This document shows, one piece after another, positions 9,051 through 17,961 of a stretch of DNA of 64,000 bases (the stretch's first letter is position 1; every line of letters starts with the position of its first letter). The stretch comes from Myxococcales bacterium. GTDB taxonomy: Bacteria; Myxococcota_A; Polyangia; Nannocystales; Nannocystaceae. Location: assembly GCA_020633315.1 (NCBI GenBank), contig JACKDV010000012.1, positions 62,001-126,000 on the forward strand. The letters are read 5' to 3'. The notes beneath the pieces are model-generated. The model did no database searches, was not told the origin of the DNA, and was given only the letters and a program-made list of their open reading frames with translations. Position numbers and translations under genes: made by a program.

Positions 9051-11761
9051 TCGAGCGATCGTCGTCTCCCTGGGTGGCCTCGCTGTCCGAGGTGGGGCCC
9101 GCCGATCTCCCCCGCGTGGGCGGCAAGGGGGCCAACCTCGGGGCGCTGGTCGCCGCGGGGCTCGACGTGCCCCCGGGCTTTTGCGTGACCACGGCGGCGT
9201 TCGATGCCTTCATGGGGCAGGACCCCGGCGTGGGCGCGATGCTCGAGGCGCTCGACGAGCTCCCGAGCACCGACGTGGAGGGCGTGCGCGAGCGAGCGGG
9301 GGCGCTGCGCGAGCACCTACGCGGTCTGCCCGTGCCGCCGCCGGTGGCCGCGGCGCTGCACGAGGCGCTCGCCGAGGCGGGCCTCGAGCACGCCTACGCG
9401 GTGCGCTCGAGCGCCACCCTCGAGGATCTCCCCGATGCCTCGTTCGCCGGGCAGCAGGACACCTACCTCGAGGTGCGCGGGGGCGAGGAGATCGAGCGGC
9501 GGGTGCGGGACGGCTGGGTGTCGCTGTTCACCGATCGCGCCGTGCTCTACCGGCGCCAGCAGGGCTTCGCCTCGCACGCGGCCCGGCTCGCGGTGGTGGT
9601 GCAGCGCATGGTCCGGCCCGAGGTCTCGGGCATCCTGTTCACTGCCGATCCGGTCACCGGCCACCGGGGCGTGTGCTCGATCGACGCGAGCTACGGGCTG
9701 GGCGAGGCGCTGGTCTCGGGGCGCGTGAACGCGGACCTCTATCGCATCGAGCGGGCCACGGGGGCGCTGCTCGAGCTGCGGGTGGGGGCCAAGGAGATCG
9801 CGATCTGGCCGCTCCCCGAGGGGGGCACCGAGCTGCGCCCGGTGCCGCCGGAGGATCGCGAGCGGCGGTGCCTCGACGAGCGGCAGCTCGCCGAGCTGCT
9901 GCACCTGGGCGAGACGGTCGAGGCGATGCAGGGCCAGCCGCAGGACATCGAGTGGTGCATCGAGGACGGCCAGGTGTTCCTCGTGCAGGCCCGGGCCATC
10001 ACCTCGCTGTTCCCCATCCCCCAGCCGGCCCCGCCCAGCGGGGGCCTGCGGGTCTACATGAGCTTCGGCCACGTGCAGGTCAACACCGCGCCGCTGCCCC
10101 CCATGGCCCGCTCGGTGGCGGCGCACCTGGTGCCCTTCTTCAAGCCCTCGATCGACGATGTCTCGCCCATGGTCGCGTCGGCGGGAGGGCGGGTGTTCTT
10201 CGACTTCACCGCGCCGCTGCTGCGGTGGCCGCTGTCGCGGATCATCCCGCTGATGCTCACCCAGGTGGAGCGCGGGATCGGAGAGCGGCTGCGGGTGGTG
10301 CGGGACCGCCCGGCCTTCCGTGTGGACGCGCGGCGGCGGGCCCTGCCGCGTCGCTCGGTGCTCGCCTTCCTGCGCCTGATGGTGCCGCGGGTGCTCATGC
10401 GCCTGTGGTGGGCGCCGCCCGAGCGCGCCACCGAGGACTTCGAGCGCACGATCGAGACCACCCGCAACGACTACCTCGAGCGCTTCACCCGGGCCCAGCC
10501 GGGAGCAGAGCGGCTGCGGGTGGCGATCCGCTGCCTGGGCGAGGTGTTCCCGGGGCCGCTGCTCGACACCCAGTTCCCGATCCTGATGGCAGGCATGGCC
10601 GCGTGGCGGCTGCTGCCGCGGCTGCTGCGAGGGCGGGTCTCGGTCGCGACCATCGAGGCGCTGTCGCGGGGGCTGCGGGGCAACGTGACCACCGAGATGG
10701 ACCTCGAGCTCGGCGATCTGGCCGATCGGGCCCGCGGGGTGCCGGCGGTGGTGGCGGGGCTACGGAGCGGTCCTCCGCGTACCGCGATCCAGCGGCTGCG
10801 CACGGTGCCCGAGGCCGAGGCGTTCCTGGCCGCGTGGGACCGCTTCATCGCGCGCTACGGTCATCGCGGGCCGGGGGAGATCGACGTGACGGTGCCGCGC
10901 TGGGGCGACGACCCCTCGAGCCTGGTCACCAGCCTGGTGGGGATCATCGGCGACGCGCCCGGGGCCCACCGGCGACGCCACGAGGCGGCGGTGCGCGAGG
11001 CCGAGGCGGCCCAGGCCGAGATCCTCGAGGCCGCGGGGGGCGGGCTGCGAGGGCGGCTGATCCGTCGCTTCGTCCGCTGCGTTCGCAGCTACCTGGCGCT
11101 GCGCGAGCACGGCAAGTACCTCGCCATGGTGTTGTTCGAGCACACCCGGACCACCGTGCTGGAGGCGGGGGCGATCGCGGTGAGCCAGGGACGCCTGGAG
11201 CGGGCCGAGGATGCGTGGCTGCTGACGCTCGAGGAGCTGGTCGCGATGCTCGAGGGGGCGGGGCCGGGCGCGGAAGAGCTGGAGCGCCGTCGCGTGGAGG
11301 AGCGGGGTGCCGCCCGGCTGGTGCCGCCGCGGGTGATCACCAGCGAGGGCGAGCAGCCACCCTTGCCCGACGCGGGTCCGCTGCCGCCCGGAGAGCTCGC
11401 GGGCTTGGCCGCGTCGGCGGGCACGGTGGAGGGCGTGGCCCGGGTGGTGCTCGACCCGGCGACGCAGGTGCTCGAGGCGGGGGAGATCCTGGTGGCGCCC
11501 TTCACCGATCCCGGCTGGACCCCGCTGTTCGTGCACGCGGGCGGTCTGGTGATGGAGATCGGCGGGCTGATGACCCACGGCTCGGTGGTGGCCCGCGAGT
11601 ACGGGCTGCCGGCGGTGGTCGGCGTGGACGGGGCCACCACGCGGATCCGCAGCGGGCAGCGGATCCGGGTCGATGGCGATCGCGGGCGCGTGGTGCTGCT
11701 CGACGAGCTCGCGAGCGAGCAGGGGACCGTGCCCGCGCCACGACCGGAGGCACCGCGATGA
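9047..11761 (+). CDS. Rifampicin phosphotransferase-like enzyme (ATP-grasp + phosphohistidine domain)
   Basis: A 904-residue protein with the three-part layout of Rph-type dikinases. An N-terminal PPDK ATP-binding domain (about 1-320) shows VGGKGANLGAL, YAVRSSATLEDL and SGILFTADPVTG. A helical middle region (about 325-760) starts with a SFGHVQVNTAPLPPMARS segment resembling the Rph substrate-binding entry. A C-terminal swivelling domain (about 800-900) carries the phosphate-shuttling His844 in GGLMTHGSVVAREYGLPAVV. There is no C-terminal PEP/pyruvate TIM barrel, so it is not a canonical PEP synthase. Family members transfer the beta-phosphate of ATP to a small molecule; rifamycin is the known substrate, but relatives of unknown substrate are common. 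ATGA overlaps link it to tetR and to the permease. Confidence 0.8.
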   Translation: MIERSSSPWVASLSEVGPADLPRVGGKGANLGALVAAGLDVPPGFCVTTAAFDAFMGQDPGVGAMLEALDELPSTDVEGVRERAGALREHLRGLPVPPPVAAALHEALAEAGLEHAYAVRSSATLEDLPDASFAGQQDTYLEVRGGEEIERRVRDGWVSLFTDRAVLYRRQQGFASHAARLAVVVQRMVRPEVSGILFTADPVTGHRGVCSIDASYGLGEALVSGRVNADLYRIERATGALLELRVGAKEIAIWPLPEGGTELRPVPPEDRERRCLDERQLAELLHLGETVEAMQGQPQDIEWCIEDGQVFLVQARAITSLFPIPQPAPPSGGLRVYMSFGHVQVNTAPLPPMARSVAAHLVPFFKPSIDDVSPMVASAGGRVFFDFTAPLLRWPLSRIIPLMLTQVERGIGERLRVVRDRPAFRVDARRRALPRRSVLAFLRLMVPRVLMRLWWAPPERATEDFERTIETTRNDYLERFTRAQPGAERLRVAIRCLGEVFPGPLLDTQFPILMAGMAAWRLLPRLLRGRVSVATIEALSRGLRGNVTTEMDLELGDLADRARGVPAVVAGLRSGPPRTAIQRLRTVPEAEAFLAAWDRFIARYGHRGPGEIDVTVPRWGDDPSSLVTSLVGIIGDAPGAHRRRHEAAVREAEAAQAEILEAAGGGLRGRLIRRFVRCVRSYLALREHGKYLAMVLFEHTRTTVLEAGAIAVSQGRLERAEDAWLLTLEELVAMLEGAGPGAEELERRRVEERGAARLVPPRVITSEGEQPPLPDAGPLPPGELAGLAASAGTVEGVARVVLDPATQVLEAGEILVAPFTDPGWTPLFVHAGGLVMEIGGLMTHGSVVAREYGLPAVVGVDGATTRIRSGQRIRVDGDRGRVVLLDELASEQGTVPAPRPEAPR

Positions 11762-12249
11762 AGGCCGCGATGGCGGTGATGGCCGCCGTCCTGCTGGTGC
11801 TGGTGGGGGTGGTGGCCAGCCGCGGCCAGCTCCACGAGGCCGCGCGCGCGAGCTGGGCCCAGGCCGGTCAGATCGTGCCCTTGCTGGTGCTCGCGCTGCT
11901 GGTGGCGGGCTGCGCCGAGGTGCTGCTGTCGCGTACGCTGGTCGAGCGCTGGCTGAGCGATGCCGCGGGCTGGCGCGGGATCATGGTGGCGTGGGGGGCC
12001 GGCATCCTCACCCCGGGCGGCAGCTTGGTGGGCCTGCCCCTGGTGGCCGGCATGGCTCGGCTGGGGGTGGGCGCGGGCGTGATCGTCACCTATCTCGCGT
12101 CGCTGGCCATGCTGTCGATCATCCGCTTTCCCCTCGAGGTGGGCTTCATCGGCGGGCGTCTCGCCACGCTGCGCTTCTTGGGGTGCTTGCTGCTGCCGCC
12201 GCTGGCGGGGCTCGTCACCCGCCTGGTGGCGCCGCTGATCCGCATCTGA
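11758..12249 (+). CDS. Half-size ArsP-type (DUF318) permease
   Basis: A 163-residue integral membrane protein with about five hydrophobic segments. Residues 79-150 resemble one repeat of the ArsP_1/DUF318 permeases, notably AGILTPGGSLVGLPLVAGMA and SIIRFPLEVGFIGGRLATLR. Full ArsP proteins have about 300 residues and two such halves, so this copy would need to dimerise or work with another subunit. The ATG overlaps the stop of the kinase-like gene (ATGA). Its position in a TetR-controlled operon with an Rph-like enzyme suggests movement of a small molecule across the membrane, but the substrate is not evident. Confidence 0.7.
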   Translation: MKAAMAVMAAVLLVLVGVVASRGQLHEAARASWAQAGQIVPLLVLALLVAGCAEVLLSRTLVERWLSDAAGWRGIMVAWGAGILTPGGSLVGLPLVAGMARLGVGAGVIVTYLASLAMLSIIRFPLEVGFIGGRLATLRFLGCLLLPPLAGLVTRLVAPLIRI

Positions 12250-12328
12250 GCGCCGTGGTGGCCCGTCGCCATAGCGCAAGCGTCGCGCCTCGTTGGAATC
12301 AGCTCGAGCGGCTCGGTCCAAGCCCTCG

Positions 12329-13930
12329 ATGATCGAGCTTCGACCCTACTCATGGGCCCTGTGGGTGTGTGTGGCATCGACGGTGGTCGGCTGCAAGGAG
12401 GAGGAGCCGCCCGAGGACGACACCCTGGACAAGGGCGAGGCCTGTGATCCCAACGCCATGCCGCCCCAGGACGGCAGCGACACCGACGGGGACGATGGTC
12501 CTCCCGTGTGTGCGCCCGGGCTGGCGTGCGAGCCGGTGGACGGCTCCGACGGTGACTACGTGTGCGGCACCGCGGTGGAGATCCGCGGGCTGGTCACCGA
12601 CTCGGCCGACGGCAGCCCCATCGAGGGCGCGCTGGTGGCTGCGCTCAACGACGCGAGCGAGCCGGTGACCGACGTGGTGGCCACCGACTCCTGCGGCTAC
12701 TACGTGCTGCCGGTGAGCGTGCGCCGTGATTCCAACGGCGACTTCCTCGAGACTCCCAAGTGGACCCTCAACGTCAGCGCGCAGGACTACCTGCCGTTCC
12801 CGTCCGGGGTGCGCCCGGCGCTGCCCATCGATCTGGCCGATGCGGTGGCCGATCCCGATCCCCCCGAGGAGGAGGGGGAGACCGACGACGAGAGCTACCC
12901 GAGCGACGTGATCGAGAACGGGGCGACCAGCGTGGCCTTGATCGCGCTGCCCAGCGGGGAGCAGGGCGGCTCCATCGTCTCCGGGCACGTCGCCGACGAC
13001 GTGGCGGCGGGCATGCTCGTGATCGCCGAGGGCACGGGCGGCCGGGCCCCCTACGGGATCGTGGACGCGTCGGGCAACTACACCCTGTTCAACGTGCCCG
13101 ACGGCATGGCGACCATCCGTGGCTACCGACGAGGGATCGAGGTGGAGCCCACCTCGGTGATGGCCGACGGCAGCGTGATCGAGGACGTGGACCTGCCGGT
13201 GATCACCGCCGACGAGGCTGGCCTCGCGACCGTCGACGGCAGCCTCAGCATCGTCAACGCGCCGGGCGGCAGCCAGACCTCGGTGGTGCTGGTGCCCACC
13301 AGCGTCTACGTGGAGGAGCTCGAGCGCGGGCCGGTGCCGGTGGGGCTGCGGGTGCCCGACCCTCCGCTGGCGCCCGACGTGAGCGGCTCGTTCGGCTTCG
13401 TGGGCGTGCCCGCGGGCACCTACAAGGTGCTGGTGGCGTTCGAGAACGACCTCCTCGTGCGCGACCCCGACGAGGGCATCGCGGGCACCGCGATCCTCGA
13501 GCTCACCGTGAGCTCGGGCGAGCACGTCGACCTGCAGGACAACTTCAAGGTGACCGAGGCGCTGGAGGTCTTCGGCCCCGGTGTGGATGCGCCCGAGGTG
13601 GTCGACGCCCAGCCCACGCTGTCGTGGGCCGACGACTCGAGCGAGGACGGCTACGTGCTGGTGATCTACAACGCGCTGGGCGAGCTGGTGTGGGAGACCG
13701 AGGTCCCGGGGGTCAGCGGCAGCGCCTCGGTCGACGTGCCCTACGAGGGGCCCGCGCTCGAGCCCGGCATGTACTACCAGTTCCGGGCCACCTCGTTCCG
13801 CGACCCGCCCAACGGAGATCGCACCTTCATCTCGCGCACCGAGGATCTGCGGGGCGTGTTCGTGACCGGAGAGGCCGATCCACCGGCCGACTGCGATCCC
13901 GAGGCGGCCGACGGCGGCACCGGCGGATAG
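12329..13930 (+). CDS. Secreted lipoprotein with carboxypeptidase-regulatory-like domains
   Basis: A 533-residue protein. The N-terminus is a lipoprotein signal with lipobox VVGC (Cys22), followed by an acidic Asp/Glu/Pro linker. Residues about 78-145 resemble a CarboxypepD_reg beta-sandwich (EIRGLVTDSADGSPIEGALV, then DSCGYYVLPV); a second such segment follows near 220-290 and a third-like segment (GSFGFVGVPAGTYKVLV) near 355-375. Residues about 430-510 look like a fibronectin-type III module. No catalytic domain is visible, so a structural or adhesive surface role is inferred. An upstream TTG (12293) would add 12 residues and spoil the signal peptide, so ATG 12329 is preferred. Confidence 0.8.
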   Translation: MIELRPYSWALWVCVASTVVGCKEEEPPEDDTLDKGEACDPNAMPPQDGSDTDGDDGPPVCAPGLACEPVDGSDGDYVCGTAVEIRGLVTDSADGSPIEGALVAALNDASEPVTDVVATDSCGYYVLPVSVRRDSNGDFLETPKWTLNVSAQDYLPFPSGVRPALPIDLADAVADPDPPEEEGETDDESYPSDVIENGATSVALIALPSGEQGGSIVSGHVADDVAAGMLVIAEGTGGRAPYGIVDASGNYTLFNVPDGMATIRGYRRGIEVEPTSVMADGSVIEDVDLPVITADEAGLATVDGSLSIVNAPGGSQTSVVLVPTSVYVEELERGPVPVGLRVPDPPLAPDVSGSFGFVGVPAGTYKVLVAFENDLLVRDPDEGIAGTAILELTVSSGEHVDLQDNFKVTEALEVFGPGVDAPEVVDAQPTLSWADDSSEDGYVLVIYNALGELVWETEVPGVSGSASVDVPYEGPALEPGMYYQFRATSFRDPPNGDRTFISRTEDLRGVFVTGEADPPADCDPEAADGGTGG

Positions 13931-13969
13931 GCCCACAGACGCTCAGCTGTCGGGGGGGCGAGAGCGAGG

Positions 13970-13997
13970 AAGGGGCGGCCCGGGATGGCCGCCCCTT
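13970..13997. terminator. Hairpin between convergent genes
   Basis: An 11-bp perfect stem, AAGGGGCGGCC (13970-13980) and GGCCGCCCCTT (13987-13997), with loop CGGGAT. It lies between the stops of the lipoprotein gene (plus) and the aldehyde dehydrogenase gene (minus) and can serve both. Confidence 0.75.
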
Positions 13998-14023
13998 CTC
14001 GCATCCGTGCGAGCGCGCGATGC

Positions 14024-15607
14024 CTACTCCTTGCGCGCCGACTTGCCGAGCAGGCGCGCGAGCTGGCTGCCGCCGCCCTGGATCGTGGTGCGCTGCATGT
14101 AGAGCTCCATGCCCACACGCCCGCCCAGCTCGCCGCCTCCGCCCGCGCGGCCGGGACCGCCGTGGTTGACCACCGGGAACACGCAGCCGGGGCTGAGCGA
14201 GGCCCGGGCGGCCTTCTCGTCGGCGACCACCAGGCGGCCGAGGAAGGGCGCGAGCTCGGCCACCGCGTCGGCCAGGAACTCGCGATCGTCGGTGTAGACG
14301 GTGCTCACCAGCGAGCCCTCGGCCGCGCTCACGATGCGGGCCGCGGCGGCCACGGTGCCGTCGTAGGGCAGCAGCGTGGCCACGGGGGCGAAGACCTCCA
14401 CCCGGTGGAACGAGGAGGCGGGGTCGAGCGCGGCCTGGGGCGTGGCCTCGAAGAGGATCGGCTCGAGGAACCAGCCCTTGCCCTCGGGGACGTCCACGAA
14501 GGACTGACGCTGGGGATCTCCGCTGATGCGGGTGGCGCTGCTGGCCAGGGCATCGAGCCCCGCCCGCGCGTCGCGGAGCTGCCCCGCGGTGGACAGCGGG
14601 CCCATGCGCACCTCCTTGTTGGCCGGATCGCCGGTCTTGCTCGCGACCTCGCGCAGGCGATCCACCAGCACCTCGCGCACCGACTCGAGCCGGTCCTGCG
14701 GCACGAGGATCCGACGGGTGGCGGTGCACTTCTGCCCGGCCTTCTGGGTCAGCTCGATCACGCAGTCGCGGATCATCAGGTCGAACAGCTCGGTGCCCGG
14801 TCCCACGTCGGGGCCGATCACCACCGCGTTGAGGCTGTCGGCCTCCACGTTGACCCGCACGCCCTGGGCCACCACGCGCGGGTGGGTGCGGATGGTGGCT
14901 CCGGTGTCGGCGCTGCCGGTGAAGGCCACCACGTCCTGGGGCCCGAGGTGGTCGAGCAGGTCGCCCGCGGGGCCGATCAGCATCGAGAACGCGCCGGCCG
15001 GCAGCTCGCCTTCCTCGACCAGGATCTCGCCGATGCGAGCGGCGAGGGCGGCGGTGGAGGTGGCGGGCTTGCTCAGCACCGGCATCCCGGCCAGCCACGC
15101 CACCGCGAGCTTGCCGATCATCCCCCACGCGGGGAAGTTGAAGGCGTTGATGTGCACGGCCACGCCGTGGCGGGGCAGCAGCACCGACTGGGCGCGGATC
15201 TTGGAGCCGCGCATGATCTCCACCGCCTCGTCGGCGACGATCCAGGGGGCCTCGCCGAGCTCGCCCGCGAGGTGTCCGTAGGCGGCCAGCACCGCGGTCG
15301 CGCCGTCGATGTCGAACTTGGCGTCGCCCCGGGTGTTGCCGCCGTTGTCGATCGCGATCTCGATGAGCGCCTCGCGGTGCCCGTGCAGCAGCTTGGCCAG
15401 GCGCTTGAGCAGGGCCCCGCGCTCGGCGAAGGACATCGCCCGCAGGGCGGGCCCGCCCACGTCGCGGGCGTGCTGCAGGGCCTCGTCCAGGCCGGTGGCC
15501 CGCGAGAGCTCGGCCATCGGCGCCTCGGTGGCGGGGTTGTGAAGGACGACTCGATCCCCCTGGCCCTCGTGCCAGGCGCCCGCGAGATAGCTCTTGAGCT
15601 GCATCAT
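14024..15607 (-). CDS. PaaZ/BoxD-type aldehyde dehydrogenase
   Basis: A 527-residue aldehyde dehydrogenase resembling 3,4-dehydroadipyl-CoA semialdehyde dehydrogenase (BoxD) and the N-terminal domain of PaaZ, enzymes that oxidise ring-cleavage semialdehydes in benzoyl-CoA or phenylacetate breakdown. Active-site features are present: Asn157 in INAFNFPAWG, Lys180 in VLSKPATST, Glu255 in VNVEADSLN and the catalytic Cys294 in KAGQKCTATRRI. The C-terminal MaoC-like hydratase domain of full PaaZ is absent, so it is not a bifunctional PaaZ. No other aromatic-degradation gene is nearby, so the physiological substrate is uncertain. It lies 70 bases downstream of the DPF-motif gene on the same strand. 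Confidence 0.85.
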   Translation of the reverse strand: MMQLKSYLAGAWHEGQGDRVVLHNPATEAPMAELSRATGLDEALQHARDVGGPALRAMSFAERGALLKRLAKLLHGHREALIEIAIDNGGNTRGDAKFDIDGATAVLAAYGHLAGELGEAPWIVADEAVEIMRGSKIRAQSVLLPRHGVAVHINAFNFPAWGMIGKLAVAWLAGMPVLSKPATSTAALAARIGEILVEEGELPAGAFSMLIGPAGDLLDHLGPQDVVAFTGSADTGATIRTHPRVVAQGVRVNVEADSLNAVVIGPDVGPGTELFDLMIRDCVIELTQKAGQKCTATRRILVPQDRLESVREVLVDRLREVASKTGDPANKEVRMGPLSTAGQLRDARAGLDALASSATRISGDPQRQSFVDVPEGKGWFLEPILFEATPQAALDPASSFHRVEVFAPVATLLPYDGTVAAAARIVSAAEGSLVSTVYTDDREFLADAVAELAPFLGRLVVADEKAARASLSPGCVFPVVNHGGPGRAGGGGELGGRVGMELYMQRTTIQGGGSQLARLLGKSARKE

Positions 15608-15677
15608 CGTGCGGGCACGCTAGCAGGCCGCGACGGCTTCCTTCCACGGTCGCGGGCCCTCGCCCGTGGTGGTCGAC

Positions 15678-16382
15678 TCACGTTTGGGGCGCGGCCGAGG
15701 AGCTGTTCTCGCCTCGGTCGCGCCCCGCGGGCACGGTGGCCGTCGGATCGGGCGGCAGGCGCGGGGCGTGGCCGAAGGGGTCGCGCAGATCGGGCGTGGC
15801 ACGGGGCGCCGGGGCAGCGACTGCGGACGGCGGCGTCGCGATCGGGGTCGCGGGGGCTGGCGAGGGCGCAGCCGCGGCCGGCGGAGCGACCTCGGCGGCA
15901 CGACGGAAGGGATCGCGAAGATCGGCCCGGGCCACCTGCGGCGCGGCCGACCCGGCCGTGATGGCGGGCATCCGCGGGGCCACCGAGCGGGACGCGGTGG
16001 TGAAGGGGTGACGCAGGTCCGGCTCCACGTGGACGGCGATGCGAAGCGAGCCGCGGCTCTGCCAGGGATCGAGCAATGGCTGGTCGTGCTCGACCGCCGC
16101 GCTCGGCGGACGAGCCTGGGGCACCACCGACTGGATCGGCACCGACCACGGATCGAACAGGCCCGTGCGATCGACGCGAGGGGGTGGGGGAGCCACCGGC
16201 AGCCCGTCGAAGGGCGAGACGGTCGTGGCCTCCTCGGGCTCGTGAGCCGCGGGCGGGGCGGGAGTGGGGGCGTCGGCGGGCCGGGCCTCGGGCACCGGCG
16301 GCGTCGCGTCGGTCTCGACCGGGGCGGGCTCCACTCCGGCGAGCCACACGAGCGCAAGCGCGAGCGCGGCCGGTCCCATCAC
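15678..16382 (-). CDS. Pro/Ala-rich exported protein with recurring D-P-F/W motifs
   Basis: A 234-residue protein with a short hydrophobic N-terminus (about 2-17) that could be a signal peptide, then a low-complexity Pro/Ala chain. Short motifs recur: LFDPW (75-79), LLDPW (103-107), DLRHPF (122-127), DLRDPF (154-159) and DLRDPF (198-203), plus SPFDG at 56-60. The even spacing of aromatic D-P-F/W tags along a flexible chain suggests short docking motifs for a repeated partner. No known domain was recognised and no function is proposed. It precedes the aldehyde dehydrogenase on the same strand and follows the BAX-inhibitor-like gene after a terminator. Confidence 0.65.
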   Translation of the reverse strand: MMGPAALALALVWLAGVEPAPVETDATPPVPEARPADAPTPAPPAAHEPEEATTVSPFDGLPVAPPPPRVDRTGLFDPWSVPIQSVVPQARPPSAAVEHDQPLLDPWQSRGSLRIAVHVEPDLRHPFTTASRSVAPRMPAITAGSAAPQVARADLRDPFRRAAEVAPPAAAAPSPAPATPIATPPSAVAAPAPRATPDLRDPFGHAPRLPPDPTATVPAGRDRGENSSSAAPQT

Positions 16383-16474
16383 GGAGACACCCTAGCACGC
16401 GGGGGCCTGGCTGGCGCGGGTTGCTTGCGCTGCACGCCACAGCGGCCGCAGGCGGCCGCCATTCGAAACGCGAA

Positions 16475-16497
16475 GGCCCGGGCACGAGGCCCGGGCC
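16475..16497 (-). terminator. Terminator of the BAX-inhibitor-1-like gene
   Basis: A perfect 9-bp stem, GGCCCGGGC (16475-16483) and GCCCGGGCC (16489-16497), loop ACGAG. On the minus strand it lies 34 bases past the stop at 16532 and is followed by TTCGCGTTTCG. Confidence 0.6.
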
Positions 16498-16531
16498 AGC
16501 TCGACCGGTCGCGGCAACGAGCCGCGCGCCG

Positions 16532-17257
16532 CTACTCGTTGCTGTTCATGAGGTACAGAAGCGAGCGGAAGATGTTGATGAAGTCGAGGTAGAGGTTGAG
16601 CGCGCCCAGGATGGCGATGTTCCCCACCGCGCCGTGCACCAAGTAGATCTGCTTGAGCTTCTGGGTGTCGTAGGCGGTCAGGCCGGCGAAGACCAGCACC
16701 ACCAGCACATCGATCGCCATGTGGGCGCCCAGGCTGTGCACGAACAGCAGGTTGACCAGCGAGGCGATGATGATGCCGAACAGGGCCATGAGCAGGAACT
16801 GGCCCATGCCGCTCAGGTCCTTCTTGGTGAAGTACCCGAAGGCGGCCATCGCCCCGAACATGCCCATGGTGGCCACGAAGGCCTTGAAGATCGCGCCCAC
16901 GCTGAACAGCAGCGGAATCAGCGAGAAGGTGACGCCGTAGCAGACCGCCAGCAGCATGAAGATCGCGGTGGCGGCCCCTCGGCTCATGCTCATCAGGCGG
17001 CTGCCGAAGATCAGCAGGATGCCCAGCGGAGCGAGCAGGGCCACCCAGCCCAGGCCGGTCATGCCCCCGTAGGGGTTGAAGAAGGTGAGCAGTGCCTGCG
17101 GCGACTGGGAGATGCCCCACGCGACGGCGGCGGTCACGGCGACGCCGGCGGCCATCCAGGCATAGACCCCGTTCATGAACTGGACCACGCCTTGGTGGAG
17201 CTGTGGACCTTGGCCCATGTGGGGCTGCTGATAGGGCTGCTGCTGGTACCCCTGCAT
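16532..17257 (-). CDS. BAX inhibitor-1 / YccA family membrane protein
   Basis: A 241-residue protein with a Gln/Pro/Tyr-rich cytoplasmic head (MQGYQQQPYQQPHMG) and about seven hydrophobic segments. The family motif is near the C-terminus: FAGLTAYDTQKLK, followed by NLYLDFINIFRSLL. Bacterial relatives such as YetJ are pH-sensitive calcium-leak channels and YccA interacts with FtsH; which applies here is unknown. The start at 17257 is preferred to an in-frame upstream start at 17395, because the extra 46 residues look like non-coding sequence shared with the divergent gene. It is divergent from the lipoprotein at 17365. Confidence 0.92.
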   Translation of the reverse strand: MQGYQQQPYQQPHMGQGPQLHQGVVQFMNGVYAWMAAGVAVTAAVAWGISQSPQALLTFFNPYGGMTGLGWVALLAPLGILLIFGSRLMSMSRGAATAIFMLLAVCYGVTFSLIPLLFSVGAIFKAFVATMGMFGAMAAFGYFTKKDLSGMGQFLLMALFGIIIASLVNLLFVHSLGAHMAIDVLVVLVFAGLTAYDTQKLKQIYLVHGAVGNIAILGALNLYLDFINIFRSLLYLMNSNE

Positions 17258-17364
17258 GCCGCAAGTCTTACCACCCCCGACCCTACGGTCAACCGAGGTC
17301 TTGAACCGCGAACGAGCCTCGGCATGGGCACCCGAGGGGGGGCGATGGCACGATGGAGGGGTCG

Positions 17365-17925
17365 ATGCGCTCGGGTCGTCCTCATCTCCCTTCATCGTGG
17401 GCGCTGCTTGCGCTGTGCTGCGTGGCGGTCGCCGTCCCGGGCTGTCGCAAGCGCGAGGGCGAGCCTCGCATGCGCTACGCGGGGCAGGTCGCCTACGGCC
17501 GGCCCGACACCTGTCCCGATGATGACGTCGATCCCAACCCCGACTCGATGCCGGGGCCCATGGATCTGCGCTGCTCGTACGCCGACACCACGGGCGGCCC
17601 CATCACTCGCGTGCGCGGACGGGTGCTGCTCGAGGGCCCGCCGGGCTCGCCGGGCGATCCCCCGGGGCGCACCGAGGTGATCGTCCACGAGGCTCCCCCG
17701 GCGATCGGAGGGCCGCTGGGTCGCGAGGTGGCCCGGGCGACCACCGATCCCCAGGGGGCGTTCTCCATCGGGGCCACCCTGCGTGCGGGCGAGTACGAGG
17801 TGGTGGTACCGGGGGCCGGGGGACGCACGCTGGCGCGCCGGCGGATCTCGGTGGGCGGCGACGCGGGGCATCGCCTCGACGAGGTGCGGCTGGTGATCCC
17901 GCGGCCGATGGACGAGCTCGACTGA
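17365..17925 (+). CDS. Small lipoprotein with a carboxypeptidase-regulatory-like domain
   Basis: A 186-residue protein. The signal ends in a lipobox AVPGC, followed by a basic KREGEPRMRYAG segment. The C-terminal half (about 75-180) reads as a beta-sandwich of the CarboxypepD_reg type: VRGRVLLEGPPG, then ATTDPQGAFSIGATLRAGEY and a final strand set. ATG 17365 is chosen over ATG 17353 because GGAGGG (17355-17360) lies just upstream of it. No enzyme domain is present. It resembles, in kind, the larger lipoprotein at 12329. Confidence 0.72.
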   Translation: MRSGRPHLPSSWALLALCCVAVAVPGCRKREGEPRMRYAGQVAYGRPDTCPDDDVDPNPDSMPGPMDLRCSYADTTGGPITRVRGRVLLEGPPGSPGDPPGRTEVIVHEAPPAIGGPLGREVARATTDPQGAFSIGATLRAGEYEVVVPGAGGRTLARRRISVGGDAGHRLDEVRLVIPRPMDELD

Positions 17926-17961
17926 TCGTCGGGGCTGCGGCGGTGCGGCCCAGACGACGAA

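Noticed and set aside
9019..11757. A frame fusing a kinase-opposed translation to the permease
   Set aside because: The part before 11758 is an out-of-frame reading of the Rph-like gene; only 11758-12249 makes a membrane protein.
9047..11761. A canonical PEP synthase or PPDK
   Set aside because: The C-terminal PEP/pyruvate-binding barrel is absent and the middle resembles Rph.
14024..15607. Bifunctional PaaZ
   Set aside because: The MaoC-like hydratase domain is missing and no paa genes are nearby.
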